A DNA stretch of 47,949 nt, from contig JAKIVU010000006.1 in assembly GCA_022750375.1 (NCBI GenBank), positions 8,553 through 56,501 of the forward strand. Direction: 5' to 3'. The position numbers and the translations under genes were made by a program. Positions 30,390 to 38,900 of the stretch are shown piece by piece (within the stretch, counting starts at the first letter, position 1; each line of letters opens with the position of its first letter). The stretch comes from Thermoplasmata archaeon. Lineage in GTDB: Archaea > Thermoplasmatota > Thermoplasmata > Lutacidiplasmatales > UBA184. The notes under the pieces are model-generated. The model was not told the DNA's origin and did no database searches. It saw nothing but the letters and a program-made list of their open reading frames with translations.

Positions 30390-31730
30390 TTAGCCGCTCC
30401 ACGCGGTCATACTGGCGGGTCGGGGCCGGGCGGAAGGGGGACCCAGCCAGACCGTTTCGTCACGGTGGGCGCCGTACCCGACGTATTCGACCGCGACCCC
30501 GGTCTCCTGTTCGATGAAGTCGAGATACCGTCGGAGGTCCGATGGCAAGGCGGTGGCGCCCTCGCGACGGATCCGTTCCTTCAGCCGCTCGTGGAACTCG
30601 GGCCACCCGGGGAGCTGCTCGTACACGGGCTCTGCGCGGCCCAGATCGTCGGCGCTCGTCGGCAGGGCGTCGTGGACAGTCGACCCGTCGGGCATCTGGT
30701 ATCGGACGCAGACCGGGATCCGCTCGAGCCCCCCCAGCACGTCGACCTTCGTGATCGCGAGCGAAGTGAATCCGTTGAGCCGGGCCGCGTACCGGAGCAG
30801 AACGAGATCCAGCCACCCACACCGGCGCGGCCTTCCGGTCGTGGCACCGCGCTCCCCGCCGACCCGGCGGAGAAACTCGCCGCGCTCCCCGGTATCCTCG
30901 GTCGGAAACGGTCCGGCCCCGACGCGAGTGGAGTAGGCCTTCGCCACCCCAACCACGTCGTCCAGCTCGGTGGGCGGGATCCCGCTCCCGAGCAGGGCCC
31001 CGGCGCTCGTGGGGTGGGAACTCGTCACGTACGGGTAGGTTCCGAAGTCGAGGTCGAGCAGCGCGCTCTGCGCCCCTTCAAGAAGAACACTTTCGCCGCG
31101 CGCGACGGCGTCCCAGAGCAGCTGCTCGGTCGGTCGAATGTACGCCGCGAGGCGACCTCCGACCTCCACCAGTCGACCCAGCACCTCGTCGATCGGAGGG
31201 AGTCCCGTGAGGTGCGTCTTCGTCGCGTACAGGAGTTCGAGCCGTTCCCGAAGCACCGCGGGACGACTGAGCTCGGCGAGCCGGATCCCAAAGCGCCCCG
31301 CGCGGTCGGCGTACGCGGGGCCGATCCCGCTCCGCGTCGTCCCCAGGGACGCCGCAGGGCGGTGTCGCCCACGGAGTTCGTCCTCCCAGACGTCTTCGAT
31401 CTCGTGTAGCGGGAGAATGACATGCGCTCGGTCCGAGAGGACGACTTCCCCTCGCAGGAGCCCGCGCTTTTCGAGTCCCTGGAGCTCCTCTTCGAGCTTG
31501 AACGGCTGGATCACCATGCCGGGGCCGCTGATCCCCGTCACGCCGTGACGGAGGACCCCGCAAGCGAGCTGGTGGAGGACGACCGGGCCCTCGGGGAGGA
31601 CGATCGTGTGACCCGTGTTCGGACCGCCCGCGCTGCGTACGACGTAGCGCGCGGACGCGGACATGAAGTCGGCGATCTTGCCCTTCGCCTCATCGCCGAA
31701 TTGCGCCCCGAGCACGATACGAACGCTCAC
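30390..31730 (-). CDS. purA: Adenylosuccinate synthetase
   Basis: This catalyses the first step from IMP to AMP, joining aspartate to IMP with GTP. The 446-residue protein starts VSVRIVLGAQFGDEAKGKIADF with the GTP P-loop GDEAKGK. GGPNTGHTIV contains the catalytic His, and GTTRSGIGPAYADRAGR is the IMP-binding loop. GAQSALLDLDFGTYPYVTSSHPT, VGAGPFPTE and the guanine-binding TKVDVL also appear. GTG 31730 gives the standard N-terminus; the open frame extends far upstream but only as noncoding sequence. lysO follows at 7 bp. Confidence 0.95.
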   Translation of the reverse strand: MSVRIVLGAQFGDEAKGKIADFMSASARYVVRSAGGPNTGHTIVLPEGPVVLHQLACGVLRHGVTGISGPGMVIQPFKLEEELQGLEKRGLLRGEVVLSDRAHVILPLHEIEDVWEDELRGRHRPAASLGTTRSGIGPAYADRAGRFGIRLAELSRPAVLRERLELLYATKTHLTGLPPIDEVLGRLVEVGGRLAAYIRPTEQLLWDAVARGESVLLEGAQSALLDLDFGTYPYVTSSHPTSAGALLGSGIPPTELDDVVGVAKAYSTRVGAGPFPTEDTGERGEFLRRVGGERGATTGRPRRCGWLDLVLLRYAARLNGFTSLAITKVDVLGGLERIPVCVRYQMPDGSTVHDALPTSADDLGRAEPVYEQLPGWPEFHERLKERIRREGATALPSDLRRYLDFIEQETGVAVEYVGYGAHRDETVWLGPPSARPRPASMTAWSG

Positions 31731-31862
31731 CGTCGTCTCCGCGTTCTCCCGGAGCAGAACGGATAGAAGGCACTTGTGCCCGTGACTCCGGCACGCTCCC
31801 GCCGGCGTCGCCGCCGCACGGCTTCCACAACGGTAATGAAGCACACCACGGTCCGCGGCGGA

Positions 31863-32996
31863 ATGGTCGCCCAGCGGGTCCGCACCGTCGAGATATCGGG
31901 CATCCGCAAAATGTTCGAGGCGGCCCCGCCGAACTCGATCAACCTCGGTCTGGGGGAGCCGGATTTCGAGCCTCCCTCGGAAGTCATCGAGGCGCTCTGC
32001 GCCGCGGTTCGGGATGGCATGAACCACTACGGACCCTCGGCCGGAATGGCCGCCCTGCGTGACAAGGTCGCCGAAGGCTACCGCGACCGCGAGCCGAAGA
32101 CGACCCGGGAGAACGTCATCATCACGGGGAGCGGGTCCGAAGCACTGATGGCGGCCGCCCTCACTCTTTACAATCCCGGGGACGAGGTCCTGGTCCCGAA
32201 TCCCGGGTTCGTTCTCTACGGGCCGCACGCGCGCCTGATGGGGGCGACGCCGGTTGCGTACTCGCTGCACGAGCGCCGCGGCTATCTGCCCGACTTCCGT
32301 GAGCTCGAGAGGCTCGCGACTCGCCGTACGCGGGCGATCGTCGTCAACAGCCCGTCGAACCCGACCGGCGGCGTGTTCCCCTCGAAGGTGGTCGACCAGA
32401 TCGTCGATTTCGCGGAGCGTCACGACCTCACGATCGTGTCGGACGAGGTCTACGAGGAGATCGTCTACGACGGGAGCTTCGCGTCCTTCTGGGGCCGAAC
32501 CAACCGCGTGGTGATCGTCAACTCGTTCTCGAAGACCCTCGCGATGACCGGCTGGCGCATCGGCTATCTCGTCGCGCCGCGGGCCCTCGCGCTCGACCTC
32601 AACAAGATGCACTACCACATCATGGCCTGCCCGCCCACCCCCGCCCAGATCGGCGTGCTCGCGGGGCTCTCGCAGAGCACCAAGGCGATCCGGGCGATGA
32701 CCCGTGAGTTCCGGGCGCGGCGGGACCTCGTGGTCCGGCTCCTCAACCGGATCCCCGGCGTCGAAGTGATCCCGCCGGCGGGGGCGTTCTACGCCTTCCC
32801 ACGATTCCGGTGGAACAAGTCGTCATCCGAGGTGGCGATGGCGCTGCTCCGACGCGGCGTGATCACGACGCCCGGCGACGCCTTCGGGTCGCTCGGGGCC
32901 TCGCATCTGCGGCTCTCGTTCGCCGCATCCCGCGCCCATCTCGAGAAGGGGATCGGCATCCTCCGGGACTATGCGTCGGAGGTAGACGGAGTATGA
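31863..32996 (+). CDS. Class I aspartate/aromatic-type aminotransferase
   Basis: This PLP aminotransferase of the aspartate (AAT-Igamma) type has about 377 residues. The signature includes INLGLGEPDFEPPSEV, the phosphate loop ITGSGSEALM, VVNSPSNPTGGVFP, TIVSDEVYEEIVYDG, and NSFSKTLAMTGWRIGYLVAPR with the PLP lysine. A C-terminal Arg (HLRLSFAAS) binds the substrate carboxylate. ATG 31863 (VAQRVRTVEISG) fits family alignments; ATG 31836 is also possible. The donor may be aspartate, alanine or aromatic amino acids. Its stop overlaps a 40-codon frame (ATGA). Confidence 0.9.
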   Translation: MVAQRVRTVEISGIRKMFEAAPPNSINLGLGEPDFEPPSEVIEALCAAVRDGMNHYGPSAGMAALRDKVAEGYRDREPKTTRENVIITGSGSEALMAAALTLYNPGDEVLVPNPGFVLYGPHARLMGATPVAYSLHERRGYLPDFRELERLATRRTRAIVVNSPSNPTGGVFPSKVVDQIVDFAERHDLTIVSDEVYEEIVYDGSFASFWGRTNRVVIVNSFSKTLAMTGWRIGYLVAPRALALDLNKMHYHIMACPPTPAQIGVLAGLSQSTKAIRAMTREFRARRDLVVRLLNRIPGVEVIPPAGAFYAFPRFRWNKSSSEVAMALLRRGVITTPGDAFGSLGASHLRLSFAASRAHLEKGIGILRDYASEVDGV

Positions 32997-33115
32997 TCGT
33001 AGCACTCGTCGGTATCGTGTTTCGGACGCTCGCGCGCTTCACTCCGGGCGAGACCGGCCGCGACCTCGACCACGTCGGCGCCGAACTCCTTCGCCTACGG
33101 CGCCCGTCCGATTAG
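32993..33115 (+). CDS. Possible 40-residue peptide overlapping the aminotransferase stop
   Basis: ATG 32993 overlaps the aminotransferase TGA by 4 bp (ATGA), the arrangement seen for real coupled genes across this window. The product begins with a hydrophobic stretch (IVALVGIVFRTLARF) and ends GRDLDHVGAELLRLRRPSD, which could be a short amphipathic peptide. It is not similar to anything I know and overlaps the end of the convergent glycosyltransferase gene by 4 bp. It may be a chance frame. Confidence 0.3.
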   Translation: MIVALVGIVFRTLARFTPGETGRDLDHVGAELLRLRRPSD

Positions 33116-34269
33116 TGGTCCAGGATCTCCCGATACACCGCGCGCAGGCGTGCCGTCGTTACCGACCAATCGTAGTTCCGGACCTGCTGCGCCGCAGCCC
33201 CGACCCGCCGTCGCGTCTCCTCCGGCTCCCTTCCGACCGCGAGCATCGCCACCGCTAGGGCGCCCGGGTCTCCGTACGGAACCAGCCGCCCCAGCCGGCC
33301 GTGCTCGAGCACCTCTGGGACCCCGCCGACTGCGGTCGCCACGATGGGGGTGCGAGCGGCCATCGCTTCGAGGAGGACCAACCCGAATGCCTCGTACTCC
33401 GACGGGAGGACCATCGCCCGGGCGCCCCGGATGACCGCGCGATATTCTCCCGGGTCCGAAATATGGCCGAGGAATCGCACGTCGTCCGAGATCCCGAGCT
33501 TTCGTGCCTGAGCTTCGAGTTTCGACTGTTCTCCCCAATTGCGACCCATCAGGACGAGGGGGCGTCGGTCTCCGGGGTCGAGGCGGGCGACCGCCTCGAG
33601 GAGCGTAGGGAGTCCCTTGTTGGTGGCCACGCGTCCCACGAAAAGAAAATATTCGTGCGGAAGGGAGGCCGGGAGCGGGGGGTCGTTCTGGGTGGAATCC
33701 CACGCCGAGAGGTCGATCCCCGGCGGCACGATCCGGATTCGGTTCGCCGGAGCGAACTGACGGACGAGAGCGGCCTCGAACTCGGTCTCCACCACGAGCG
33801 CCCGAGCGATGCGATAGGCGGTCGCGCCGAACCCCACATCCTGCAGGCGCAGGAGCGCGCGCTTCCCCCGCGGCTCGCGGAGGTCGGCGGGATGGTAGTG
33901 GGTCGAAATGACCAGTGGAATGTCGAGTCGTTCGGCGGCCGCCGCCGACTCGAGGACGTGGCCGTACCGGTGGGAGTGTGCATGGATGATGTCCGGGTGG
34001 GTCTCGCGCAGCGCGTCGATCAACCCGACCATCATCGGAAGCGTGAGACCGGGCACGAGACGTTTCCGAACCGGGAATCGACGCACGGGAATCCCGTCGA
34101 CGACAGGAGGAAAGTTCGACCGGGTCTCCCAGCGACCCTCGTCGTAGAGGTCGCTCGCGAACACCTGGACGTCGTCTCCGTCCGATCGGAGGCGTCGCGA
34201 GATCTCCCGCACCATGGTCTCGACACCGCCGGGGGCATCGAACCGGAGCGTCACCTGGACGATCCTCAA
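33112..34269 (-). CDS. GT4-family glycosyltransferase (second of a tandem pair)
   Basis: This is a GT-B glycosyltransferase of about 385 residues. It has the N-terminal APGGVETMVREISRRL loop, the ETEFEAALVRQF and IVPPGIDLS segments, YFLFVGRVATNKGLPTLLEA, and the EX7E motif region VLPSEYEAFGLVLLEAMA. The nucleotide-sugar donor binds there, and a second Arg/Lys pair lies in VRNYDW. TTG 34269 is proposed because it overlaps the first enzyme's TGA (TTGA), whereas any upstream in-frame start would lie well inside that gene. It is paralogous to its neighbour: both end in VYREILDH/VYREVLGH-type tails. The acceptor could be a lipid or glycan. Confidence 0.88.
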   Translation of the reverse strand: MRIVQVTLRFDAPGGVETMVREISRRLRSDGDDVQVFASDLYDEGRWETRSNFPPVVDGIPVRRFPVRKRLVPGLTLPMMVGLIDALRETHPDIIHAHSHRYGHVLESAAAAERLDIPLVISTHYHPADLREPRGKRALLRLQDVGFGATAYRIARALVVETEFEAALVRQFAPANRIRIVPPGIDLSAWDSTQNDPPLPASLPHEYFLFVGRVATNKGLPTLLEAVARLDPGDRRPLVLMGRNWGEQSKLEAQARKLGISDDVRFLGHISDPGEYRAVIRGARAMVLPSEYEAFGLVLLEAMAARTPIVATAVGGVPEVLEHGRLGRLVPYGDPGALAVAMLAVGREPEETRRRVGAAAQQVRNYDWSVTTARLRAVYREILDH

Positions 34270-35447
34270 TGCCCGAGGACCTCCCGATACACGACCTCGA
34301 GCCGGTCCACGACACGGTCCCACGTGTACCGGGGCACGACCTCCGTCCGTCCGTGGCGACCGAGCCGGCGGGCGAGCGCCGGGTCGCCCCAGAGGCGGCG
34401 GAGGGCCTCGGTCAGTGCGGGCAGGTCCCCGGGGGGAACGAGCAGCCCCGTTCGCTCGTCCTCGATGAACTCGGGGATCCCCCCCACCCGGGACGCGACG
34501 ACCGGTGTTCCCTGCGCCAGGGATTCGAGCAGGACGAGCCCGAACGCTTCGTACTCGCTGGGGAGCACGCTGAACGTAGCGTCACGATAAGCGGCTGCGA
34601 CGAGGGCGTCGTCCGGCAGGTGTCCGAGGAAGTGCACTTTCGACTCGAGACCGAGGCCGCGCACCCGGGCTTCCAACGTCGCCCGCATCCCTCCGTCTTC
34701 GCCGACGAGAACGAGGTGGGCGTCGGGGTCGTCTCGGGCCAATGCGCCGAACGCGGGAAGCAGGTCGACCAGCCCTTTGTTCGAGGCCAACCGACCAACG
34801 AAGAGCACATACGGACCCGGAATGCCCATCCGGTCGCGGAACGACGGTGCCCCGTCCGGCGGGGAGGGGAGCGGCGAATAGCCCGGCGGGAGGATCTCCA
34901 CGGGCGGGAGCCGGAGTCCCAAGGTACGGAGCAGACGTTCCTCCTCGTGGGTCTGGACGATCACGCGGGAAGCGGCCGCGACGACCGGGCCCGCGAGTCG
35001 CCGGTCGTAGAATCCGCGGATCCGGTGTCGAAGCCAGCCGCCGTAGATCGACCAGATCGGATGAAAATGGGCGGTGAGAACGAACGGGGTTCCCGTGCGC
35101 GTGCGGTGACGTCGCGCCACCGCGACCTGGTTCGTTCCGTACGTGTGCGTATGCACGATGTCGGGCCGGTCCCTCTGCAGCGCATTCTCCAAACCTCGGA
35201 AGAACGGATAGTGCAGTTCGCCCGGTAGGGACCAGGCCCGCAACCGATGGACCGTTCCAAAGGGGACCCGCTCCTCCCGCGGGACGTCGGGCGGGAGCCG
35301 CTGCATCGGAAACTCCCGGTAGAGGTCGCTCGTGTAGACCTCGACCGTGTGGCCCCGCGCCCCGAGCCGCGTGGCCACCTCCGCGACGTGCCGCTCGACC
35401 CCGCCCGGTCCGGGCGGGTACCGGGTGCACAGTTGGGCGACCTTCAC
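34266..35447 (-). CDS. GT4-family glycosyltransferase (first of a tandem pair)
   Basis: This 393-residue retaining GT4 enzyme starts VAQLCTRYPPGPGGVERHVAEVATRL, typical of GT4 (PGGVE acceptor loop). It contains YVLFVGRLASNKGLVDLLPAFG, LVLVGEDGGMR, and VLPSEYEAFGLVLLESLAQGTPVV, the donor-binding E-x7-E block. Start GTG 35447 is about 25 nt from a TATA-like box, so the pair forms its own operon. Tandem paralogues with the same end motif suggest sequential addition of similar sugars, for instance in a glycolipid or N-glycan. The sulfoquinovose synthase at 36.7-38.0 kb lies just upstream on the same strand. Confidence 0.88.
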   Translation of the reverse strand: MKVAQLCTRYPPGPGGVERHVAEVATRLGARGHTVEVYTSDLYREFPMQRLPPDVPREERVPFGTVHRLRAWSLPGELHYPFFRGLENALQRDRPDIVHTHTYGTNQVAVARRHRTRTGTPFVLTAHFHPIWSIYGGWLRHRIRGFYDRRLAGPVVAAASRVIVQTHEEERLLRTLGLRLPPVEILPPGYSPLPSPPDGAPSFRDRMGIPGPYVLFVGRLASNKGLVDLLPAFGALARDDPDAHLVLVGEDGGMRATLEARVRGLGLESKVHFLGHLPDDALVAAAYRDATFSVLPSEYEAFGLVLLESLAQGTPVVASRVGGIPEFIEDERTGLLVPPGDLPALTEALRRLWGDPALARRLGRHGRTEVVPRYTWDRVVDRLEVVYREVLGH

Positions 35448-35468
35448 AGGTCGCGAAGTACCGCTTCT

Positions 35469-35475
35469 CTTACTT
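35469..35475 (-). promoter_or_regulatory. TATA-like box of the glycosyltransferase pair
   Basis: Minus-strand AAGTAAG-type sequence centred about 25 nt upstream of GTG 35447. Confidence 0.45.
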
Positions 35476-35503
35476 GACGGAGCGGGCGGGGCGGAATTCG
35501 ACC

Positions 35504-36583
35504 CTACGAGAGCGTCTTCATTCCGGCGAGCCGCTGGGCATACTTCTTGTAAACCTCGGTCGCCCGGGCGACCGACTCGATCTTCACGTACTCGTTCGCC
35601 TGGTGGGAGAGTTCCTCCTCCCCCGCCCCGAAGATCACGACCCGGGGATTCACCTGCGTGTAGTGGACCGCCTCCGAGGCATGCACGAGGACCGCGTTCT
35701 CGGCCTGCGCCACATCGCGCAGGACCTTCACATGCTCCGAGTTCGGGTCGATCTGGACCGCCGGCATCGAGAGGATCCGCCGCAACGTGAACGGCGTCTT
35801 GATCCGTCGCAGGTGCTCTTCGATCTCATGATAGAGTTGATCCGGTGAGTACGGAGGCGGGAACCGGATGTCGACCTCGGCGGTGCACTTGTTCGGGACG
35901 ACGTTCAATCGGGTGCCCCCGTTGAACGTCCCGATGTTCAGGGTGACGCTCCCGAGTTCCGGGTGGGCGATCCGGCCCTTGAACGATTCGAGGCCCCGAA
36001 GGATCCGCATCATTTTCCCGATGGCATTCTCGCCGAGATGCGGCATCGCTCCGTGGGCCGCCTTCCCTCGCGTCTCGATTGCGAGGTCGAGGACTCCCTT
36101 CTCTGCATAAGCGACCCGAAGTCCGGTCGGTTCGCCGACGATGACGGCCTTCGCGCGGCGGAGCGGTAGGGTCTTCGCGAGCGCCATCGCGCCCTGCATC
36201 GTGGTCTCCTCGTCGGTCGTGAAGGCGAGGACGACGGGGATCTTTCGAGCGACGAGGTCCTGTGCGGCCTCGAGCATCGCGATCACCGTTCCCTTCATGT
36301 CGGCCGCGCCCCGGCCGTACATCCGGCCGGACGCGAGCTGACTCTGGGAGAAGCTCCAGTAATCGCCGACCGGCGGCGTGTCGAGGTGACCGGAGAGCAC
36401 CACTCCGCCCTGGCCGTATTCCGCCAACAAGGACGGCGTCTGCGTGTCCCCGAACAGCGTGTTCCGCATGTGGATCTGGTCGGTGAACGACTGGACGTAG
36501 TCGAGCACCTCCTGCTTGTCGGAGAACGGGTCGCTCGGGATCTTGATCAGCTCGGCGAGCATGTCGACCATCTGGCGTTTCAT
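35504..36583 (-). CDS. M20 family deacylase (ArgE/DapE-like)
   Basis: This co-catalytic zinc amidohydrolase of 359 residues belongs with acetylornithine deacetylase and succinyl-diaminopimelate desuccinylase. Metal motifs are VVLSGHLDTPPVGD, YGRGAADMKG (bridging Asp), AFTTDEETTMQ (catalytic Glu), VGEPTG, and, near the end, HASEAVHYTQVNPRVVIFGAGEEELSH. The lid domain starts at KAAHGAMPH. Substrate could be an N-acylated amino acid in arginine or lysine biosynthesis, or LysW-bound intermediates; no arg or lys operon is near. Its promoter box is some 70 nt upstream, so unlike most neighbours it has a leader of roughly 45 nt. Confidence 0.87.
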   Translation of the reverse strand: MKRQMVDMLAELIKIPSDPFSDKQEVLDYVQSFTDQIHMRNTLFGDTQTPSLLAEYGQGGVVLSGHLDTPPVGDYWSFSQSQLASGRMYGRGAADMKGTVIAMLEAAQDLVARKIPVVLAFTTDEETTMQGAMALAKTLPLRRAKAVIVGEPTGLRVAYAEKGVLDLAIETRGKAAHGAMPHLGENAIGKMMRILRGLESFKGRIAHPELGSVTLNIGTFNGGTRLNVVPNKCTAEVDIRFPPPYSPDQLYHEIEEHLRRIKTPFTLRRILSMPAVQIDPNSEHVKVLRDVAQAENAVLVHASEAVHYTQVNPRVVIFGAGEEELSHQANEYVKIESVARATEVYKKYAQRLAGMKTLS

Positions 36584-36652
36584 CGGATCGGATACCTCTC
36601 GCCGTTCGGTACGGTCACCCGCGAACGATCTACGGGCAGGAACCGCGAGATG

Positions 36653-36662
36653 CGTCTTAAAG
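36653..36662 (-). promoter_or_regulatory. TATA-like box of the M20 deacylase gene
   Basis: Minus-strand GCTTTAAGAC is among the best matches in the window but lies about 75 nt before ATG 36583, implying a leader of around 45 nt. Confidence 0.5.
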
Positions 36663-36739
36663 CCTGTCCGGTTTCGAATTTCGACGACTTCGGCCGGCCG
36701 GGGCCGCTCGGATCGGCCCGCGCGGGCCGGGAAGGCGAC

Positions 36740-37999
36740 TCACGCCGCCGTATGCTCTGACTCGTCGCCCGGGCCCGGATCGGTCGGGGGGTTTCGCGGG
36801 GGCGGCGCGCGGGCGACGAGGGCGGCACGGCTGTCCGCACTTGCCCACTGTACCGTGGGAAGCACGACGTGCCGGCGCGCTTCGAGCCGTCGCCGGAATC
36901 GGATCAGGTCGCGGAAGATCTCCCGCATTACGTCCTCGAATTCGCGCGTGCGGCGGTACCCGAGGGCCACCAGACGGTCGTGGATCGGGTTGTAATAGTG
37001 CTGCTCCGCCTCCGTGCGGGGGTTGGGAGGATGCTCGACGACCGGCCGGAGGTTGAACTCGGTGGCCACGCGTGCGGTCATCTCCGCGAGCTCGTTGACG
37101 GAGTACGCGGCGTCGAACTGATTCAGGACACGGTATTCACCGGTCGCCGCCGGATTTTCGATCGCAATTCGTAGCGACTGCATCGAATCTTCGAGCGCGA
37201 TGAAGCCTCGTCGCTGCTCGCCTTTGCCGTATGGCGTGATTGGCAGGCCGAGCACGGCTTGAGCGATAAATCGATTCAGCGACGTGCCCCAGGTCTCGTC
37301 GAAATCGAACCGGGTGAGGAGGCGATCGTCGCTGATCTCGGGCGTCCGCACTCCGTAGATGACGCCCTGCATCACGTCCGTCGCGCGAAGATGCCAGATC
37401 TTGGAGGCGAACATCACGTCTCCGGAATCGAAGACCTTGCTCCAGTGATACCACGACCCCGCCTGGCGAGGGAATGGCATCCGGTCTCTCCGTCCCCGAT
37501 ACTCGACCTCGAAAAATCCCTCCGCGATGTCCACATTGGGAGTACCGTACTCTCCCATCGTGCCCATCTTCACGAGGTGCGCGCCGGGGCAGACCTCGCG
37601 CATGGCGTACAGAAGGTGGAGCGTCCCGGTGAGGTTTCCCACCTGGGTGTCGACTGCGTGATGCACATCGATCATCGAGTACGGAGCGGACCGCTGTTCG
37701 GCGAGGTGGACGATCGTGTCCGGACGCTCGACCTCGAGCACGTGTCGGACGAAATCGTATCGTCCGAGGTCGCCCCGGTGGAATCCGATCTCCTTACCGA
37801 GGACCGTCCGTACCGCGGCCTGGCGGCGGGCGAACGAAGGGATGGGCGTGGCCGACCAGCTGCCGACCTCGCGCACCCGCTTACGGGTGACGAAATTGTC
37901 GATGCCCACGACCTCGTGGCCCCGCGACAGCAGGTGGAGCGCGAGGGGCCAACCCGAGTATCCGTCGATGCCGGTGATCAGGACCTTCGTGCCCGGCAC
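36740..37999 (-). CDS. UDP-sulfoquinovose synthase-like NAD-dependent epimerase (SQD1/Agl3 type)
   Basis: This short-chain dehydrogenase family enzyme of 419 residues is closest in pattern to SQD1/Agl3, which makes UDP-sulfoquinovose from UDP-glucose and sulfite. Residues 4-14 (KVLITGIDGYS) bind NAD. VKMGTMGEYGTPNVDIAEG holds the active-site Thr/Glu, and WYHWSKVFDS gives the YxxxK pair. QGVIYGVRTPEI and TRFDFDETWGTSLNRFIAQAVLGLPITPYGKGEQRRGFIALEDSMQ follow the SQD1 arrangement. About 45 C-terminal residues are low complexity (PPPRNPPTDPGPG). Start GTG 37999 is 28 nt from a TATA-like box. The glycosyltransferases downstream on the same strand are plausible users. Confidence 0.83.
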   Translation of the reverse strand: MPGTKVLITGIDGYSGWPLALHLLSRGHEVVGIDNFVTRKRVREVGSWSATPIPSFARRQAAVRTVLGKEIGFHRGDLGRYDFVRHVLEVERPDTIVHLAEQRSAPYSMIDVHHAVDTQVGNLTGTLHLLYAMREVCPGAHLVKMGTMGEYGTPNVDIAEGFFEVEYRGRRDRMPFPRQAGSWYHWSKVFDSGDVMFASKIWHLRATDVMQGVIYGVRTPEISDDRLLTRFDFDETWGTSLNRFIAQAVLGLPITPYGKGEQRRGFIALEDSMQSLRIAIENPAATGEYRVLNQFDAAYSVNELAEMTARVATEFNLRPVVEHPPNPRTEAEQHYYNPIHDRLVALGYRRTREFEDVMREIFRDLIRFRRRLEARRHVVLPTVQWASADSRAALVARAPPPRNPPTDPGPGDESEHTAA

Positions 38000-38023
38000 G
38001 GCGGAACAAGGAGAGGGTCCCGC

Positions 38024-38029
38024 CTTAAG
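38024..38029 (-). promoter_or_regulatory. TATA-like box of the sulfoquinovose synthase gene
   Basis: CTTAAG is centred 28 nt upstream of GTG 37999; TATATCTTAAGG on the minus strand makes this an extended AT-rich box. Confidence 0.55.
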
Positions 38030-38073
38030 ATATAGGGGGACTCGGCGAGCGCGGGGTCGTTAGTTCCAAAGGG

Positions 38074-38079
38074 GTTAAG
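38074..38079 (+). promoter_or_regulatory. TATA-like box of the PAC2-family gene
   Basis: GTTAAG is centred about 29 nt before GTG 38106. Confidence 0.5.
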
Positions 38080-38105
38080 CCGTCGGGAACTTCCCCGTTC
38101 TGACG

Positions 38106-38900
38106 GTGGCTGTCGAGGTCGGAATGGAGTCGCACGATGTCCGGATCGTCGATACGCGCGACGAGCCGTTGAAGGGCGCGATGATGGTCGTCGGGTTTCC
38201 GACGCACGGGCTCGTCGGCTCCGTGGCGGCATCGTACCTGGTCCACACGCTCGACATGAGCCTCGTCGCGTACATGGTCAGCGAGGAGTTCCCCCCGACC
38301 GTCATCATGGAGGAGGGCGTCGTCGGAGCCCCCGTCCGTTTCTACGCGAGCAAGCTCGTGTGCGGCGTCGACCGGTCGTGCGACCAGCTGGTCGTCGTCA
38401 TCGCGGACATCCAGCCCCCCGTGGGGATGCTGAACGTGATGGGGCGCGCACTCCTGGATTGGGCCGAGGCGAAGGGGGTTCAGCTGGTCGTCGCCGTCGA
38501 AGGACAACCGATCGAGGATGAAACCCGGGGCGACGCCCGGGTCGTCGCGATGGCCAACCGCGCCGCCGCTCCGCTGCTCGAGAAGTATCAGTTCGCCGCG
38601 GCGAACGGAGTGGTGACCGGGCTCGCTGGCGGGCTCCTGTTGGGTGCGATCGGCCGGACGACGCCGGTCCTTTGCCTGGTCGCCCAGGCGCACAAGGATT
38701 ATCCCGACGCCCGGGCCGCGGCGAAAGTGATCGAGACGGTCAACCCGCTCGTGCCGCTGATGGTGCTCGACACCAAACCGCTCCGAGACAAGGCACGACA
38801 GATCGAGGCGGAGGTCCGGAAGACCCTGCAACAGACGCGAGACTCGATCTCGAGCATGCGGACCGCGGAGACCGAAGGGCCGGGTGAGATGTATCGCTGA
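38106..38900 (+). CDS. PAC2 family proteasome-assembly-type chaperone
   Basis: The 264-residue protein belongs to the PAC2/PbaB-like family (ATP-grasp-associated DUF75). Family signatures are MVVGFPTHGLVGSVAASYLV, MSLVAYMVSEEFPPTVIMEEGV, RFYASKLVCG, LVVVIADIQPP, and GVVTGLAGGLLLGAIGRTTPVLCLVAQ. In archaea PbaB and PbaA help proteasome assembly, while some PAC2 members have other partners. A C-terminal coiled helix (RDKARQIEAEVRKTLQQTRDSI) is typical. Start GTG 38106 fits the promoter box; ATG 38124 is a secondary choice. It leads the transcription unit with the GNAT gene, which overlaps its end. Confidence 0.88.
   Translation: MAVEVGMESHDVRIVDTRDEPLKGAMMVVGFPTHGLVGSVAASYLVHTLDMSLVAYMVSEEFPPTVIMEEGVVGAPVRFYASKLVCGVDRSCDQLVVVIADIQPPVGMLNVMGRALLDWAEAKGVQLVVAVEGQPIEDETRGDARVVAMANRAAAPLLEKYQFAAANGVVTGLAGGLLLGAIGRTTPVLCLVAQAHKDYPDARAAAKVIETVNPLVPLMVLDTKPLRDKARQIEAEVRKTLQQTRDSISSMRTAETEGPGEMYR

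Noticed and set aside
30390-32618. Very long open frame extending purA upstream across the aminotransferase gene
   Set aside because: GTG 31730 gives the standard purA N-terminus; the upstream part is antisense to a clear aminotransferase.
36583-36640. Short frame (about 12 codons from a GTG) overlapping the M20 start as ATGA
   Set aside because: It would be a leader peptide, but the sequence shows no regulatory features such as repeated codons, and chance is likely.
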